Shown here one piece after another: positions 34,730-46,014 of a DNA stretch of 64,000 nt; the stretch's first letter is position 1; the number at the start of each line of letters is the position of its first letter. The notes under the pieces are model-generated. The model was not told the DNA's origin. It saw nothing but the letters and a program-made list of their open reading frames with translations, and searched no databases. Source of the DNA: Adineta vaga (taxonomy: Eukaryota > Rotifera); assembly GCA_021613535.1 (NCBI GenBank), contig CP075495.1:434001-498000 (forward strand). Reading direction: 5' to 3'. A program made the position numbers and the translations under genes.

Positions 34730-35175
34730 ATGTATACGGCCTAGGCAAAATTAAACCTAGTCGAAATTCGTTTTTAATTAGATGTAAAATTGAATCATCT
34801 TTTCTTCTGTGAATAAATACCGCTCTATCATATGATTTAAAACGATGTTTCATTCAAAGTCAACACAAAACTGACAGACACTAGAAGTATTTTAGCAGCA
34901 TACTAAACTTTAAGATACCGATGGAAGTCATTTGACCATGGAATAGACTGTTCAACAATTATTACTACATCAGATAAATCTAACAAAATATAGATGAATA
35001 CAAACTATATCCTATCGAACCTATGTCATCTGTCCCAGCAGATTGATATGAAGAAAACAGTCAAATCAGCTAAAACTTTTCCGAATTTCAAACACTGCGA
35101 CGTCGACTTTAATTTGAATTTATTGTAATAAACAACAACTACTATTTTAAAATTTAAAGTTTAACTTTGTCTAAA
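34730..35175. mobile_element. Candidate short TIR element
   Basis: GGCCTAGGCAAAATTAAACC at 34738 and, inverted, AGACAAAGTTAAACTTTAAA at 35151-35171 resemble the ends of the element at 40361-41188. No coding content. Weak evidence alone. Confidence 0.3.
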
Positions 35176-36284
35176 ACTAAATTTTGCCACTTTTATATGC
35201 TCACTCAAGAAAAATAGAATAGATAAATTTCCGTATTTTTCTATATAAAACAATTGAATTAATCTCTGACAAAAATAAATATATTTCCATTCAGAGAAGA
35301 TCTTCTTTGATGAGATTGAAGTTATCGAAGAAGTAGATAATACAATATTCTTTTACAATAAACACTCATATTTAGTATACATACCTGTTTTGAGTCGTTT
35401 AATCTATTGATTGAAGAAAAAAACAATTTCGTATTCCACAATAATTTGTGAAGTTCTTAATCATCTATTTCTGAATCTTACTGCTATAATGATAATATCG
35501 TATACTACAAAGTGTATGCTATATATGAATTATGTTCGATTAAATTTAGACTATCAGAGTTTCAGAATAATCTATAACCTAGAATGAATTTTCTTCATAA
35601 GTTTTATCACAACGGAGCAAATTAAATAAGAAATATGTCTTATATACTTTCACGATCTTCTCAGTTTCTTTATGATAATCTGCAGATTATAATTCTCGTT
35701 CTTAACTTCTACTGACTCTCCGATGAAGAAGTGAAAGAACTGCAAAATGTATATGTTTACCACATTTTGTATTGTTAATGCGTAGAAAGATTGCTTTCAG
35801 TGAGTTGTCAATTGAGACAGAAAAGTTAAATAAATTCATTTTTTTTTGTTCCCAAGCAATACTTCTAACTATTTTTCAGAGATTTTGTATTTCATCGCAA
35901 GAAAAGAGAATAAACAAAAAAAGATCGACGAAAAGAACATTTACAAAATAAAAATACATTCTCTGAAGAAACCTAAAGTACAGATTGATGAATTCTTTTC
36001 CACTGATTAACGTTCATTGTAGATCTACATTTTATTCATACGTTTTCTAAATATATCTCTTTACATTGATTTCCACTGAACATAAACTGTTTAATTACCA
36101 ATGGTTTATTTCGATTTTAGTTTTCAGGATGGCAATGTTTACTCAGCCCATCCTCTGGATCAAATCTTGAAAATTCGTAACTTAACTTACGAAGTTAGAT
36201 CATAATATAAAGTCCATGATCGGTTAATGATGATCATTGAAAGAATATATTGTCTAAAGGCACATTGGCAAATATTTTCGAAAC

Positions 36285-36638
36285 ATTTCGTTTAGTAGCG
36301 AAGCCAGGATTTTTGCGAGATGCTGTATCTTAGCTTTAGAGCACGGGTCTCAGTTGAAACTTATGCATTTTAGAAAAATTCAAAACTTGAAATCGATATT
36401 TTTATATGAAATTTGTCGATTAAGTTAAATTTAGCGTAGTTAGCGATAGTATTCTTAAAAGTGAGATACCATTGACGGTATTCACAATTTCTTGGACAAA
36501 CTCTGATCTTAAACATCAGTTGATACAAACTCATCATTTGAGGCTAATATTAGTCTCCCACAACTATTGACTGAGACTCATGCTCCAAAGCTAAGATACA
36601 GCATCTCGAAAAATTTTGGCTCCGCTACTAATTTCGTT
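36285..36638. mobile_element. hAT-like MITE with 8-bp target-site duplication
   Basis: The element is 36293-36630 (338 bp) with terminal inverted repeats of about 62 bp. It starts TAGTAGCGAAGCCAGGATTT and its right end, reverse-complemented, starts TAGTAGCGGAGCCAAAATTT. The arms differ at about six positions plus one indel. The 8-bp direct repeat ATTTCGTT flanks it at 36285-36292 and 36631-36638. Long TIRs, no coding capacity and an 8-bp duplication fit a non-autonomous hAT-type element. Confidence 0.8.
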
Positions 36639-37200
36639 TCGTTACAAAATTTTCTGTATAGTTTCTTTAGTTTGCATCATTTGATGTATATTATAAGTGT
36701 GAGGTATCAATTCTTTGCGTCAATTAAGAAAGAATTAAGACTGAGGATGTGGACGTAAATATAATTCATTTAATTAGAAGTTTTTATCAATTAAGTAATC
36801 AAGTCATTTGACATTTAACCAACATAGAATATCATATATGAAATATTTTAAAATATGATTTTGTCGTTAAAAACATTTCTTTTTGTTCACTTTTGAGAGA
36901 AAATTGATTCACCCTCAAATTCCTGCTAGAAAGAAAACTTTCTACGAATCTATTTTTTTAAAAAAAACGTTTTTCGCGAAAGAACACTAAAGTGTTCTAT
37001 TTTCTAAACAAATGTATTCAATTCTCAAAAGACATTTATTTTTAGACAGTTAAATTTTCGCTGATCAACAAAAGAGTGTTTACATTTCTTTTCAAATGTT
37101 AAGTCTAAATTTCGCGACGCTGAATAATTGCTGAATGTCATAGGAACACCTACTCATTTTCTTCTTTCTCCGACCTGTTTTCGTCAATCAAAAAATCATC

Positions 37201-37208
37201 TATAAAAG
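37201..37208 (+). promoter_or_regulatory. TATA box of paralogue B
   Basis: TATAAAAG 74 bp upstream of the ATG, within CATCTATAAAAGTACC. The same context (CATCTATAAAAAC) precedes paralogue C. Confidence 0.6.
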
Positions 37209-37274
37209 TACCTTACATATCATTATTCTCATTACTATTCTTTTTTCTTAATATTTCGTCTCGACTACTGACAT

Positions 37275-39745
37275 ATGACGAGGATTAAATTCTTCTTCGG
37301 TGTTATTCTACTAGAAGTTTATATTGTGTATGCAACACATTTTCGTGGTGGTACAATTACATGGTTAGTTGTTCTTTCTTTTTTAAACTGATTTCAAACA
37401 TGATTTATTTCTAGGCGACCTGTGAATGCAACGCCTAATGGTCTTTCAGCGGATTTTCTCATACGTGAACGATATTCATGGCGTCGCGGTTTTCCTGACT
37501 GTGGCTGTACGGATGCAACTATTGCAAGCAAGGGCCTTATTGGACCTACTCATTATGTTAAATGTACAGCTCCAACTCCAGCCGGTAGCTGTTCGTCTTG
37601 GACTAACTTGGTTACAACAACATCTTGCACAGATTATAGTGTGAATCTTGATGTTAGTTCTGGTGAAAGAACAAGAATTGACAATTATCCATTAAATATT
37701 GCATTCACTATTTATTATACCGAAGCTGCATGGCTTAGTTTCCTTGTTAAAGGAAAGGATACAGATTGGTATGTAGCTAATCGAGTGAATACAAATCTCA
37801 GACCAGATGGTTATATCAATACAAGTCCTGTTGCTGTCACACTTCCGATTATCTATAAACAAGTTGGCATTCAACATGTTCATGTTGTTCAAATGTCGGA
37901 TTTTGATGGTTCAGATACTTTGAAATGTCGATGGGCAAATGCATCTAGTACTGTCACTCAGTATGATGAATGTGGTGGAATATGTGAAGGTGTTCCTGGT
38001 GCAAAACTTATTCCAGAAAACTGCACTATCGTATTTACACTAACAACTCCTGGTTGGTATGCAGGTGTAGCATTACAAATCGAAGACTACTTCACATCAA
38101 CATCACCAACACCAATGAGCTCTGTACCACTTCAGTTTCTTTTCTATGGTTATCCTGCACCTACTGGTTGTTCAACTCCACCAGAGATCATTGGTAATCG
38201 ACCTGATCGAGGTAAGTTAATACATCAATAAACACTCTTCTCTATATTTATTTGAAATCATTTCATTAGCTTGTATTGGTACACCGATCGGTTCAAATGT
38301 TACTGAATATATTATCGTCCAAACATTTTGTCCTGGTCAAACAATCGATGATTTTATAACAAGCTCTCCTATTGGTATGACGAAGAGTGATATTTTCAAT
38401 CCAAGTCCAGGTTTGTCTCATTTCAATCTCTAAGTTTGATATAATTTCTATTGTTGAATAGGTATTTATCATTTGATTCTCAGTTGGATTCCACAGTCAG
38501 ATCAATATGGTCCCGAGCCATTTTGTGCTGGTGCCATCGATAATGGAAATCTTCAATCCAATCAATGGTGTTTCACATTTTTAGTTGGTTTTGAATCACC
38601 TGATATCATTCGACCAACCATAGTTCAAGGTTCAGTTTCTCCAATTGGAACTGTCTTTCAGAATCAGACAGTTTTCTCCTTTCAAAGTAAATCTTGTTCG
38701 TTGATGATTAAATCATGTTCTCATTGTTTTGTGTTTTTAGCAACAAAAGCTGTCGATCGTCCAAAACGTAATGGTACAACTATCTATTTTCGAGATGCTG
38801 CAAATGACACAGCTGTGGCACAGTTTGATTGTGGTTGGGCACCTGAAGTCACATTCACCGGTTTCACAACTGTCATTCGTTTTGTCACTGTGAATTGGGA
38901 ACCTGGTCACTTCTACTATATCACAATGGATGGTGGTACGTGTTATCTCTTGAGATGACCTCTTCTGTTTTATATATTTTATCTGTATTAATATTTGTAG
39001 GTGTTGTGAGTGGAACTGAGTTTTGTGGTAAGTCATTATTTGTTCATATATAAGATCAATTGAAATGAAATGAAATGATATTGTTAGGACCTGAATCTGC
39101 ACCCATCACTGATAAAACCTATTGGGTATTTAATATTTGGAATCCTGCAGCATCATCAACAACAACAACAACCACGACACCATTTACAACAGTAACAGTA
39201 ACAACAAAACCAACATCAACAACAAGTATCAATACTTTAGTATGTTTTCATTTTATTGTACAATGTTTTATCATTGTGATTATTTTGATAATTAGTTAAC
39301 AACAACTGGTATTGTAATAACATCAACTACACCTGTTACAACAACAGCAACAACTGCACCTGCAACTACAACTGGTAAACAATTCGAATATTGTTTATTT
39401 TGTCTTTTTTTAAATTAATTTGATTTCATTTAATTTAGCACTAACAACAACTGGTCCAACTGCATCATCAGCAACAACTGGATCAACATTCTCTGCGTTA
39501 TCTCCAAAAGATTTTGTAATTATTAATCTCAATTTGAATATATTTGTATCTATATATGTTGATGATTTTAGGAAGAAGGATGTAAACAACCGATCGCGTT
39601 AATGACAAGTCTCATATTTATTGTCATGATGCCGATACACTCTGCTGTTGTGTATGCTGCATTTACTAAAATGGAAAAGATGTTCAATCCATCCCATATC
39701 CAAGCAAGAACACGACATAAACAACGAATGAAACGAATTCTCTAA
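37275..39745 (+). CDS. Secreted mucin-stalked single-TM protein, paralogue B
   Basis: Same ten-exon architecture as paralogue A: exon 1 37275-37363, exon 2 37415-38211, exon 3 38270-38410, the 27-bp microexon 39001-39027, last exon ending TAA 39743-39745. Signal peptide KFFFGVILLEVYIVYA, then THFRGGTITW. Exon 2 differs from paralogue A at only about four of 265 residues (for example NGLSADF against NGASADF, FPDCGC against FPGCGC). The stalk and C-terminus are divergent (EEGCKQPIALMTSLIFIVMM, then PIHSAVVYAAFTKMEKMF). The TM helix and RHKQRMKRIL tail are kept. Intact, probably expressed. Confidence 0.85.
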
Positions 39746-40360
39746 TCATATTGAACACATATTTATATTTAATCCAAAATTTTGATGACTCTATTTTATA
39801 ATTTGTTTGAAATAACCTTTATTTTTATGTGTGTTTGAATAATACTAAACGAAAAGCTAAATATGATGATTTATTCATAAAATGTAGATAGAATATTTTA
39901 ATCTAGATATGAGATGAGGAAGAAAATTATTCCTATTGTGAGAAGAACTCAATATTTCTTGGATGATATCTATTTTTAGAGATTTTTCATAACGATTAAA
40001 AAAAAGTGTTGAACATTTTATTTATTGATTAATTCTGTTTCTGTCATTGACTTCTGTTCAGAAAGAAAACTCATTGTCTGAAGTTGAAAAACATCTCCAT
40101 AGCTTGAGGTAAAATCATAACAAATACATTTCGATATAAAACAGAAAAGAAGGAACACAAATCTCTAAAACAAATTTGATCATTATCATTGAAATCAAAA
40201 TCAACAGAAGATTTTTATTTTGAGATAATAATTCAAAAATATCATTTGTATTAATGATCTTGTCTATCTTATTCATAATGAGTTAATTATTTACGAAAAG
40301 AAACAGTAGAAGATTTATTGATATAACAAATCGAAGAAGAAAAGAAATCCGAGTATTATG

Positions 40361-41188
40361 TATATGTGTAAGGCAAAGTTAAACTTTAATTTTTCAGGTA
40401 TTCTAAGTTTTAGTTTCAAATATGAATCTTAGTTTAAAATATGTTCGTATATGTTTTAAATTATGATTAATATAGAAATAATGTTTAGATAGGTATTTAT
40501 ATGATAAATTGTATTTAATAAAAAATGAAAGAAAGTTTTGGAAGAGATAGAGTACGCAAGTTGTTTTTAATAGAAAACGAACAAAAAGTTTAGAAAGATA
40601 TAGAGCTCACGAGTTGTACTCATTAGAAATTAGATTTAGTTGGGAAAAATATATAGTTTGGAGGTTATAAGTAGTATTAATGATTATGATGTTAATAGTC
40701 CGACCATAAAAAGGAGGAAATGAAGGATGTGATAAAAAATGTTCAAATGTGTTCAGTCCTGGTATGAAAATGTTCTTTTTCTAGAACGAGTTGCAATTTC
40801 TCCGGCTCACTGTTGTCGCAACTGTAGGCGTTAAGAATATTTTCTTCTTCATACAGATCTCTCGAGCGAGTTGTGAAGGTTTGATGGTCATATGATTTCG
40901 TCTCGTCCATGTTTTTCTAGCTTTATCCAACTAACTATAAATTGTCGAATGATCTTATCTTTTTTGAAATTACTATTATGACCATCTGGGAATTCAGTAT
41001 ACTTCTAAGATACTTCCACTATATATTCACCTGCGCTGTCTCCCTCTATTCATCATGTTTAAAACATTTATCTAAATTACCTGAATAAAAACTAGCATTT
41101 AATTAGAAAAGAAAAACTAATTTCTTGACTATGTGCTTATAATTATAAACGAATTTTACCTAAGTTTAATTTTGCCTAGGACATATAT
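40361..41188. mobile_element. Candidate non-autonomous TIR element
   Basis: The left end ATATGTGTAAGGCAAAGTTA (from 40362) and the reverse-complemented right end ATATGTCCTAGGCAAAATTA (to about 41186) share most positions and continue AACTT. The interior of about 770 bp has no coding frame. The target-site duplication was not resolved. Confidence 0.45.
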
Positions 41189-41452
41189 TTTAAAAAGTAA
41201 AACTGACTATCGATCGGTTTTTTGTCAATGTATCTAAAATAATTTATCTTTGTACACTGTAAGGAACCATTCCATAGATCCAGCGAGTATCCTCTTTTTA
41301 TCTCATAAATATATCTTGGAAGTTTTGGCAACGTAAAATAATGCAAAGATGATCTGGGTAAAATTCACCGAGATACCTCCGTAACAACCTTTTCCAAAGA
41401 TATAAACTCCATATTAATCTTTCTCCGTTATCTAAGAAATTACTATGAAAAG

Positions 41453-41514
41453 GTGGGTATAGGTGTGGAAAATCCGTTAATTCTACACCCATACCCATCT
41501 CAGTGAATATCTCC
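41453..41514. repeat. Telomere-like hairpin
   Basis: GGTGGGTATAGGTGTGG, then AAAATCCGTTAATTCTACAC, then CCATACCCATCTCAG. The core AAAAT-CGTTAATTCTACACCC reappears inverted at 48733-48764, showing a dispersed family rather than chance G-runs. Confidence 0.65.
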
Positions 41515-41780
41515 TCCGAAACTGATTTAATATAATATATTCCTTGAGTAATGCCATTCATGGTACAGATGAATATCTATGTATTCTAAACGTTAATTGA
41601 TTACTTCTTAGAGTATTTTGGTGTTTGAGTTTCAATGCTCAGTGTATTTATATTAAAATATTCCTGAATATCAAAATTATTTTTTTTAATGAATTAAAAT
41701 AAAGCGCGAACAACAAAGCAGAAGTGGACAATTCTAGATTGTACTCGCTACAAGAAAGAGAATATGTTTTAAATGATTAT

Positions 41781-43478
41781 CTAGAAATTTCGCCGATAAA
41801 ATGTTGCTGTACCACATTCGAAATCAAGTGTTACATGACGAAGAGAATGATTCATAGTTTGTACAAGTATTAATGCTTTTTGAATTGATTTTTCGTATTG
41901 TTTTTGATCATAAATACATTTTGAACCATAATAAGATGAAATTGATTTAAACGAAGAAAGACGAATGAAAATTGAACTAATAAATGTTGATATTTCATAT
42001 GGAAATGTTCCAAAATGATCAACAGTAAGTGTTGTTAATTGTGGTAAACATTTTATAATCATATCAATTGATTTTAATTTATATTTTCGATAAATTAATT
42101 GTTTAATTGATAAATATTGACGTTTTTCCAAAAGAAAAGTATCATTTGAAGTATTCAAATATTTCAAATTCGGCATTCGATCAAGTAAACGACAAAGAAG
42201 ATTTCGACGAACACATTGATTACAATAACAATTTGATTGAAAATAAAGAAAACGAACATGATGAAAAATATCTTCATCAAGAATAATATTTGGAATAATT
42301 ACTTTATCATCATGAAATGGACTAATATTACAATCAATTGAAATTAAATTTGGCATTAATTTAGCAATTGAATGAAATGATATCATTTGATTAATATCAT
42401 TTTCAATAATATAAAGATAACGAATATGAGAAAATGATTGATAAGAATTAAGTTTTGAATATGATGTAAATCCATATAATCTATTTAAATGAAATGGTAA
42501 TGAATAAATATGAATAAGATAATGATCAATTAATAAAATATCTTTTTGTTCAATATGATAAATAAATTGTTGTGTTTGATTAAGAAATATTCTTTCAATT
42601 TTATTCATTAATTTATTATCAATTAAAAATGAACCATAGAAATTAAATTGATCAAATCTTATTTTATATTGTTCAATTATTGACCAAAATTCTTCATTAA
42701 AAATTATCCAATAGAATTTCATAGTAATTTTCTTAAGAATTTCTTTATTTGGACAACATTGATCGATAAAAATTTGAATTTGATCAAATGGTAATTGTAA
42801 ATTACTATTACATTCATTTCCTTGTTGTGTTGAAAATGAAAGACAAGTTAATTGTTTTAATCGTTGAAAATTAATAATCATTGTTTGAAAATAATTAGAT
42901 GAATACTTTTCTATACAATTAAATATATCAAAATTCTTAGCAAATGTTACTGATAAATATTGAAGAAATGATGTTTGTTTGACTATGTCTATTAAATGAC
43001 TCATTGTATTAACATATAATTTTAAATTAATCAAATTTGAATGATAAATTTCAATAGGTAATTCACGATTTGTTGAAAATTGAAGAATTGTTTGAGGAAT
43101 AATCAATTTTGAATCAAATGAAACGATTCGTTTATCATCAAAATAAATATGAAGAATTTTCAAATTCATATTCATTATTAATTCATTCCATTGAGAAACA
43201 TTTCGAAGATGTAATGAATATAATTGAAAATATTGACAATTAACTAATAAATAAATATTTAATTGATCTATTTTTAATTGTTTAATTGTTTGACAAATCC
43301 ATTGTAAATCTTCTTGATTTCCATTCCAATCATTTGTTAAATCAAGAATTTTGATATATGATCGAACAAGATAATCACATCGATTATTAAGTTGTGTAAA
43401 AGATCGAAGAATATCAGTTGATGTTAAAAAATCAAAGATTAAATAGATAATTTCATTTGGAAGTTTCATAAATAACAT
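41781..43478 (-). CDS. F-box protein with leucine-rich-like repeats
   Basis: Intronless, 565 aa from ATG 43478 (the frame is open 33 bp further, but without ATG). An N-terminal F-box lies at about residues 4-50: KLPNEIIYLIFDFLTSTDIL, then RSFTQLNNRCDYLVRSYI. F-box proteins recruit substrates to SCF ubiquitin ligases through Skp1. The rest is a long irregular series of Leu/Ile-rich segments (LKILHIYFDD, LINLKLYVN, LKQLTCLSF, IRYLYIIEN, MPNLKYLNTSN, LPQLTTLTVDHFGTF) typical of divergent LRR substrate-binding domains in bdelloid F-box families. No TM or signal peptide. The target is unknown. Confidence 0.85.
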   Translation of the reverse strand: MLFMKLPNEIIYLIFDFLTSTDILRSFTQLNNRCDYLVRSYIKILDLTNDWNGNQEDLQWICQTIKQLKIDQLNIYLLVNCQYFQLYSLHLRNVSQWNELIMNMNLKILHIYFDDKRIVSFDSKLIIPQTILQFSTNRELPIEIYHSNLINLKLYVNTMSHLIDIVKQTSFLQYLSVTFAKNFDIFNCIEKYSSNYFQTMIINFQRLKQLTCLSFSTQQGNECNSNLQLPFDQIQIFIDQCCPNKEILKKITMKFYWIIFNEEFWSIIEQYKIRFDQFNFYGSFLIDNKLMNKIERIFLNQTQQFIYHIEQKDILLIDHYLIHIYSLPFHLNRLYGFTSYSKLNSYQSFSHIRYLYIIENDINQMISFHSIAKLMPNLISIDCNISPFHDDKVIIPNIILDEDIFHHVRFLYFQSNCYCNQCVRRNLLCRLLDRMPNLKYLNTSNDTFLLEKRQYLSIKQLIYRKYKLKSIDMIIKCLPQLTTLTVDHFGTFPYEISTFISSIFIRLSSFKSISSYYGSKCIYDQKQYEKSIQKALILVQTMNHSLRHVTLDFECGTATFYRRNF

Positions 43479-46014
43479 TTTGTTGTTGAAATATGTCTTT
43501 GAAGAAAACAAATTATTACAAGAACTTAAGTAGAAAAAAGAAACGTCATTTTTATTGACATTTTGTCATACCACGTAGAGAAGAAGGATTTATATCATAC
43601 AAGAAAAAGATCACGGTTCTTTGTTATTCCATAGGTGTTACATTTTTTACGGTAAATCACAATAACAATTGTTGAATCGGATTAAATATGAGAAACATCT
43701 GTTATTGATAAGTTAATTTTAATACAATAATATACGAATCAAATATGTTGGAGAAAATAAAGATTATTTTAGAATATGAAAATATTCTTATAAGAAGATA
43801 TTCAACAATTTTGATGAGAAAATATTGATTATACAAATGCTTTGTTATTCTTTCCTTCTGATCTTGTGTTCTCTCTTTCTCTCTCTGTGTTGTCGAGTGA
43901 GGTTGATAGAAACTATCTTGTATTGACTACAGTTTTCTTTTTAATTGCGTATTTATATATTGTTATCATGTTTTATTACAAATAAATTCATTTCTATCCT
44001 ATCTTGAAGAAATACGACAATATGATCAATAGAATAAATACATTTCAATAAAAATAGAAGTATTATATTTCGGATTGTAATCAAATTTGTATAGATTGTA
44101 GACAACAAACGACGATTACTTCGAAATGAACGTGCATTGTCGATTGTTTCGGTTGCCAGAGTAAGTTTCTAGTCTATGGGATGGGAATGTATGATGAGAC
44201 CAATGAAAACGAAACATAATCACAGAAAAGAAAAGAAACACACATATATGAAAGTTAACATCATGAAGTGACATCGAATGACGCTAACATTCCTACGAAA
44301 ACCGATCTGTCTTCTTTGACTTGGAAGACTACAGAGCTATGCAAATTAATTTAAGTTATTAAGTATTTTTCAGTTTCTGAATTTGTGAGGTTCGCGTCGT
44401 ACAGAATGTACATGGAACAGCAATCTCCAGTATAATATCACAAAACTATTTTCGATATAAAAAATAGTATTTTATTGAATGAAAGAGATAGAAACATAAC
44501 AAAATATAGGAAAAAAGTTAATGATAGTAAAGATAAATCTATAATCTAATATTGACACATATAAATAACTAAATATGATTTTTACGATTTGAATTTTGGT
44601 CGATGTAACAAAGTAACTTAAGTAGTTACATATTAACTAGTAAAGTAAATGTAAAGTACCATATCCTTAGTGCGTAGTGATAAAAAAACGAACTGTGGTA
44701 ATAAGATCTAAACTTTCTTTGATGTAAAGCGGTAACTATGTCGATTTTTGTTTACTATTATTATCTTTTTTTTCAACATTTTGTTCTATTTCTACCTGAT
44801 CTATTCAAAAAAAGAATGTTTTTTCCATATGAAAAACAGTTTTACAATTATCTACATAAAGAAGAGAATGACCATGTTTATTCATATGAAAAGGTCAAAA
44901 TTCATCAATATAGTTAACAAGAATTGGAATAGAACGAAAAAAAAGTAGAATGACATGATAGACAAAAAATGAACTCAAATGACGAAATAGAAGAAAGTCA
45001 TTATGTTTTTACTATGCTCAAAAGAAAGAATCGTTGATACTAACGGAATTCAACTTGATTAAAAAAATCTATCAAACAAAGTTTCATAAGAATAACCCAT
45101 GTAAAACAATTCTTGCTAATGGATTCCGACGAAATTATTTCGGAACGCGAGGATCCAATCGGACGTGTTTGATCTGTGAAAGTGTCGAGATTTGATTTGA
45201 AATTACAAAACATAATTTCAATTGAAACATATGCATCTCAAGTTTTGCACAATTCTGTTATTATCAATTTGAAGATAAGTTGATGATGAAATGAACTGAT
45301 ATTCTATGAGTAAATGGTATTTCATAATATATAGATTAACGAGAGAAAAAGTTTCGAAATATATCTGCTCACTATATGTTTACATAGTAACAATGTACAC
45401 AATCTTTTATTTTCCATTTAATTCAAAGATAAACTAAATTCCTCTTTCGATCTTTTTCTCCTCGAGAAATCTTATCCATTAAATTGAATCATTCTCTTTT
45501 TTCTAAATGTTCTTATTGATTCACGTATATTACTAATTGGAAATATTTTCTACGGAATATAAAGAATTATTCAACAATGAATTTCATCTAAACCATTGTA
45601 ATTATAAAACTTTTCTTTTAATCTTTAATTGTTTATTCAAACTTTTTAGTTCAGTTATTCTTCACATAAAAGAATTGTTGTTTTCTTTCGTCGCGTGACA
45701 AAGAAATGCACTTTTTTTTCAAACTCAAACGAAACAGAACAGTAAAACTACAAATGTCCTTAAAATTCATTTTTTTCACTAAACATTTTCCGATGCTGAA
45801 AAACAAAGAGAAAATTGTTTACATTTGTTTTTAAGAATTGATTTCTCACAGAGAGATGACGAATGTTGATAAGTATGAGAAAGAATACGTCTATTCATTC
45901 TCTTTAATTGTCGTTTAGTTTAACTCGATAAGAGAGAAGAAAAAAGAAATCATCTATAAAAACACTTTGCACTTTGTTTTTCGCATTACTATTCATTTTA
46001 CTTCAATCGAAAGG
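43479..46014. other. 2.5-kb intergenic spacer
   Basis: AT-rich, with a pyrimidine tract near 43,840-43,900. No gene or clear repeat is seen. The last 60 bp contains the promoter of paralogue C. Confidence 0.45.
45955..45962 (+). promoter_or_regulatory. TATA box of paralogue C
   Basis: TATAAAAA 60 bp upstream of the ATG, in the context CATCTATAAAAAC. Confidence 0.6.

Larger units (their letters stand above)
32219..37274. other. 5-kb repeat-bearing spacer between paralogues A and B
   Basis: No gene is recognised. It holds a tandem pair of 0.5-0.7 kb repeats (33075-34270), a candidate short TIR element (34730-35175), a hAT-like MITE (36293-36630) and the promoter of paralogue B. The small open frames here have no coding character. 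Confidence 0.5.
39746..41780. other. Intergenic spacer with TIR element and telomere-like hairpin
   Basis: It contains a candidate TIR element (40361-41188) and a telomere-like hairpin (41453-41510). Around 41300-41420 the minus strand resembles the GTGAAATTTCACCCAGGT part of the 33-34 kb repeat (GGTGAATTTTACCCAGATCA). No gene is recognised. Confidence 0.5.

Noticed and set aside
36567-36758. 63-codon open frame (+)
   Set aside because: Starts inside the right TIR of the hAT-like MITE.
44748-44948. 66-codon open frame (+)
   Set aside because: Low-complexity Phe/Lys/Ile composition as expected for AT-rich non-coding DNA.
45119-45172. Short ATG frame MDSDEIISEREDPIGRV in a GC-richer patch
   Set aside because: Only 17 codons and no clear donor or partner exon; could be a lone exon but unsupported.
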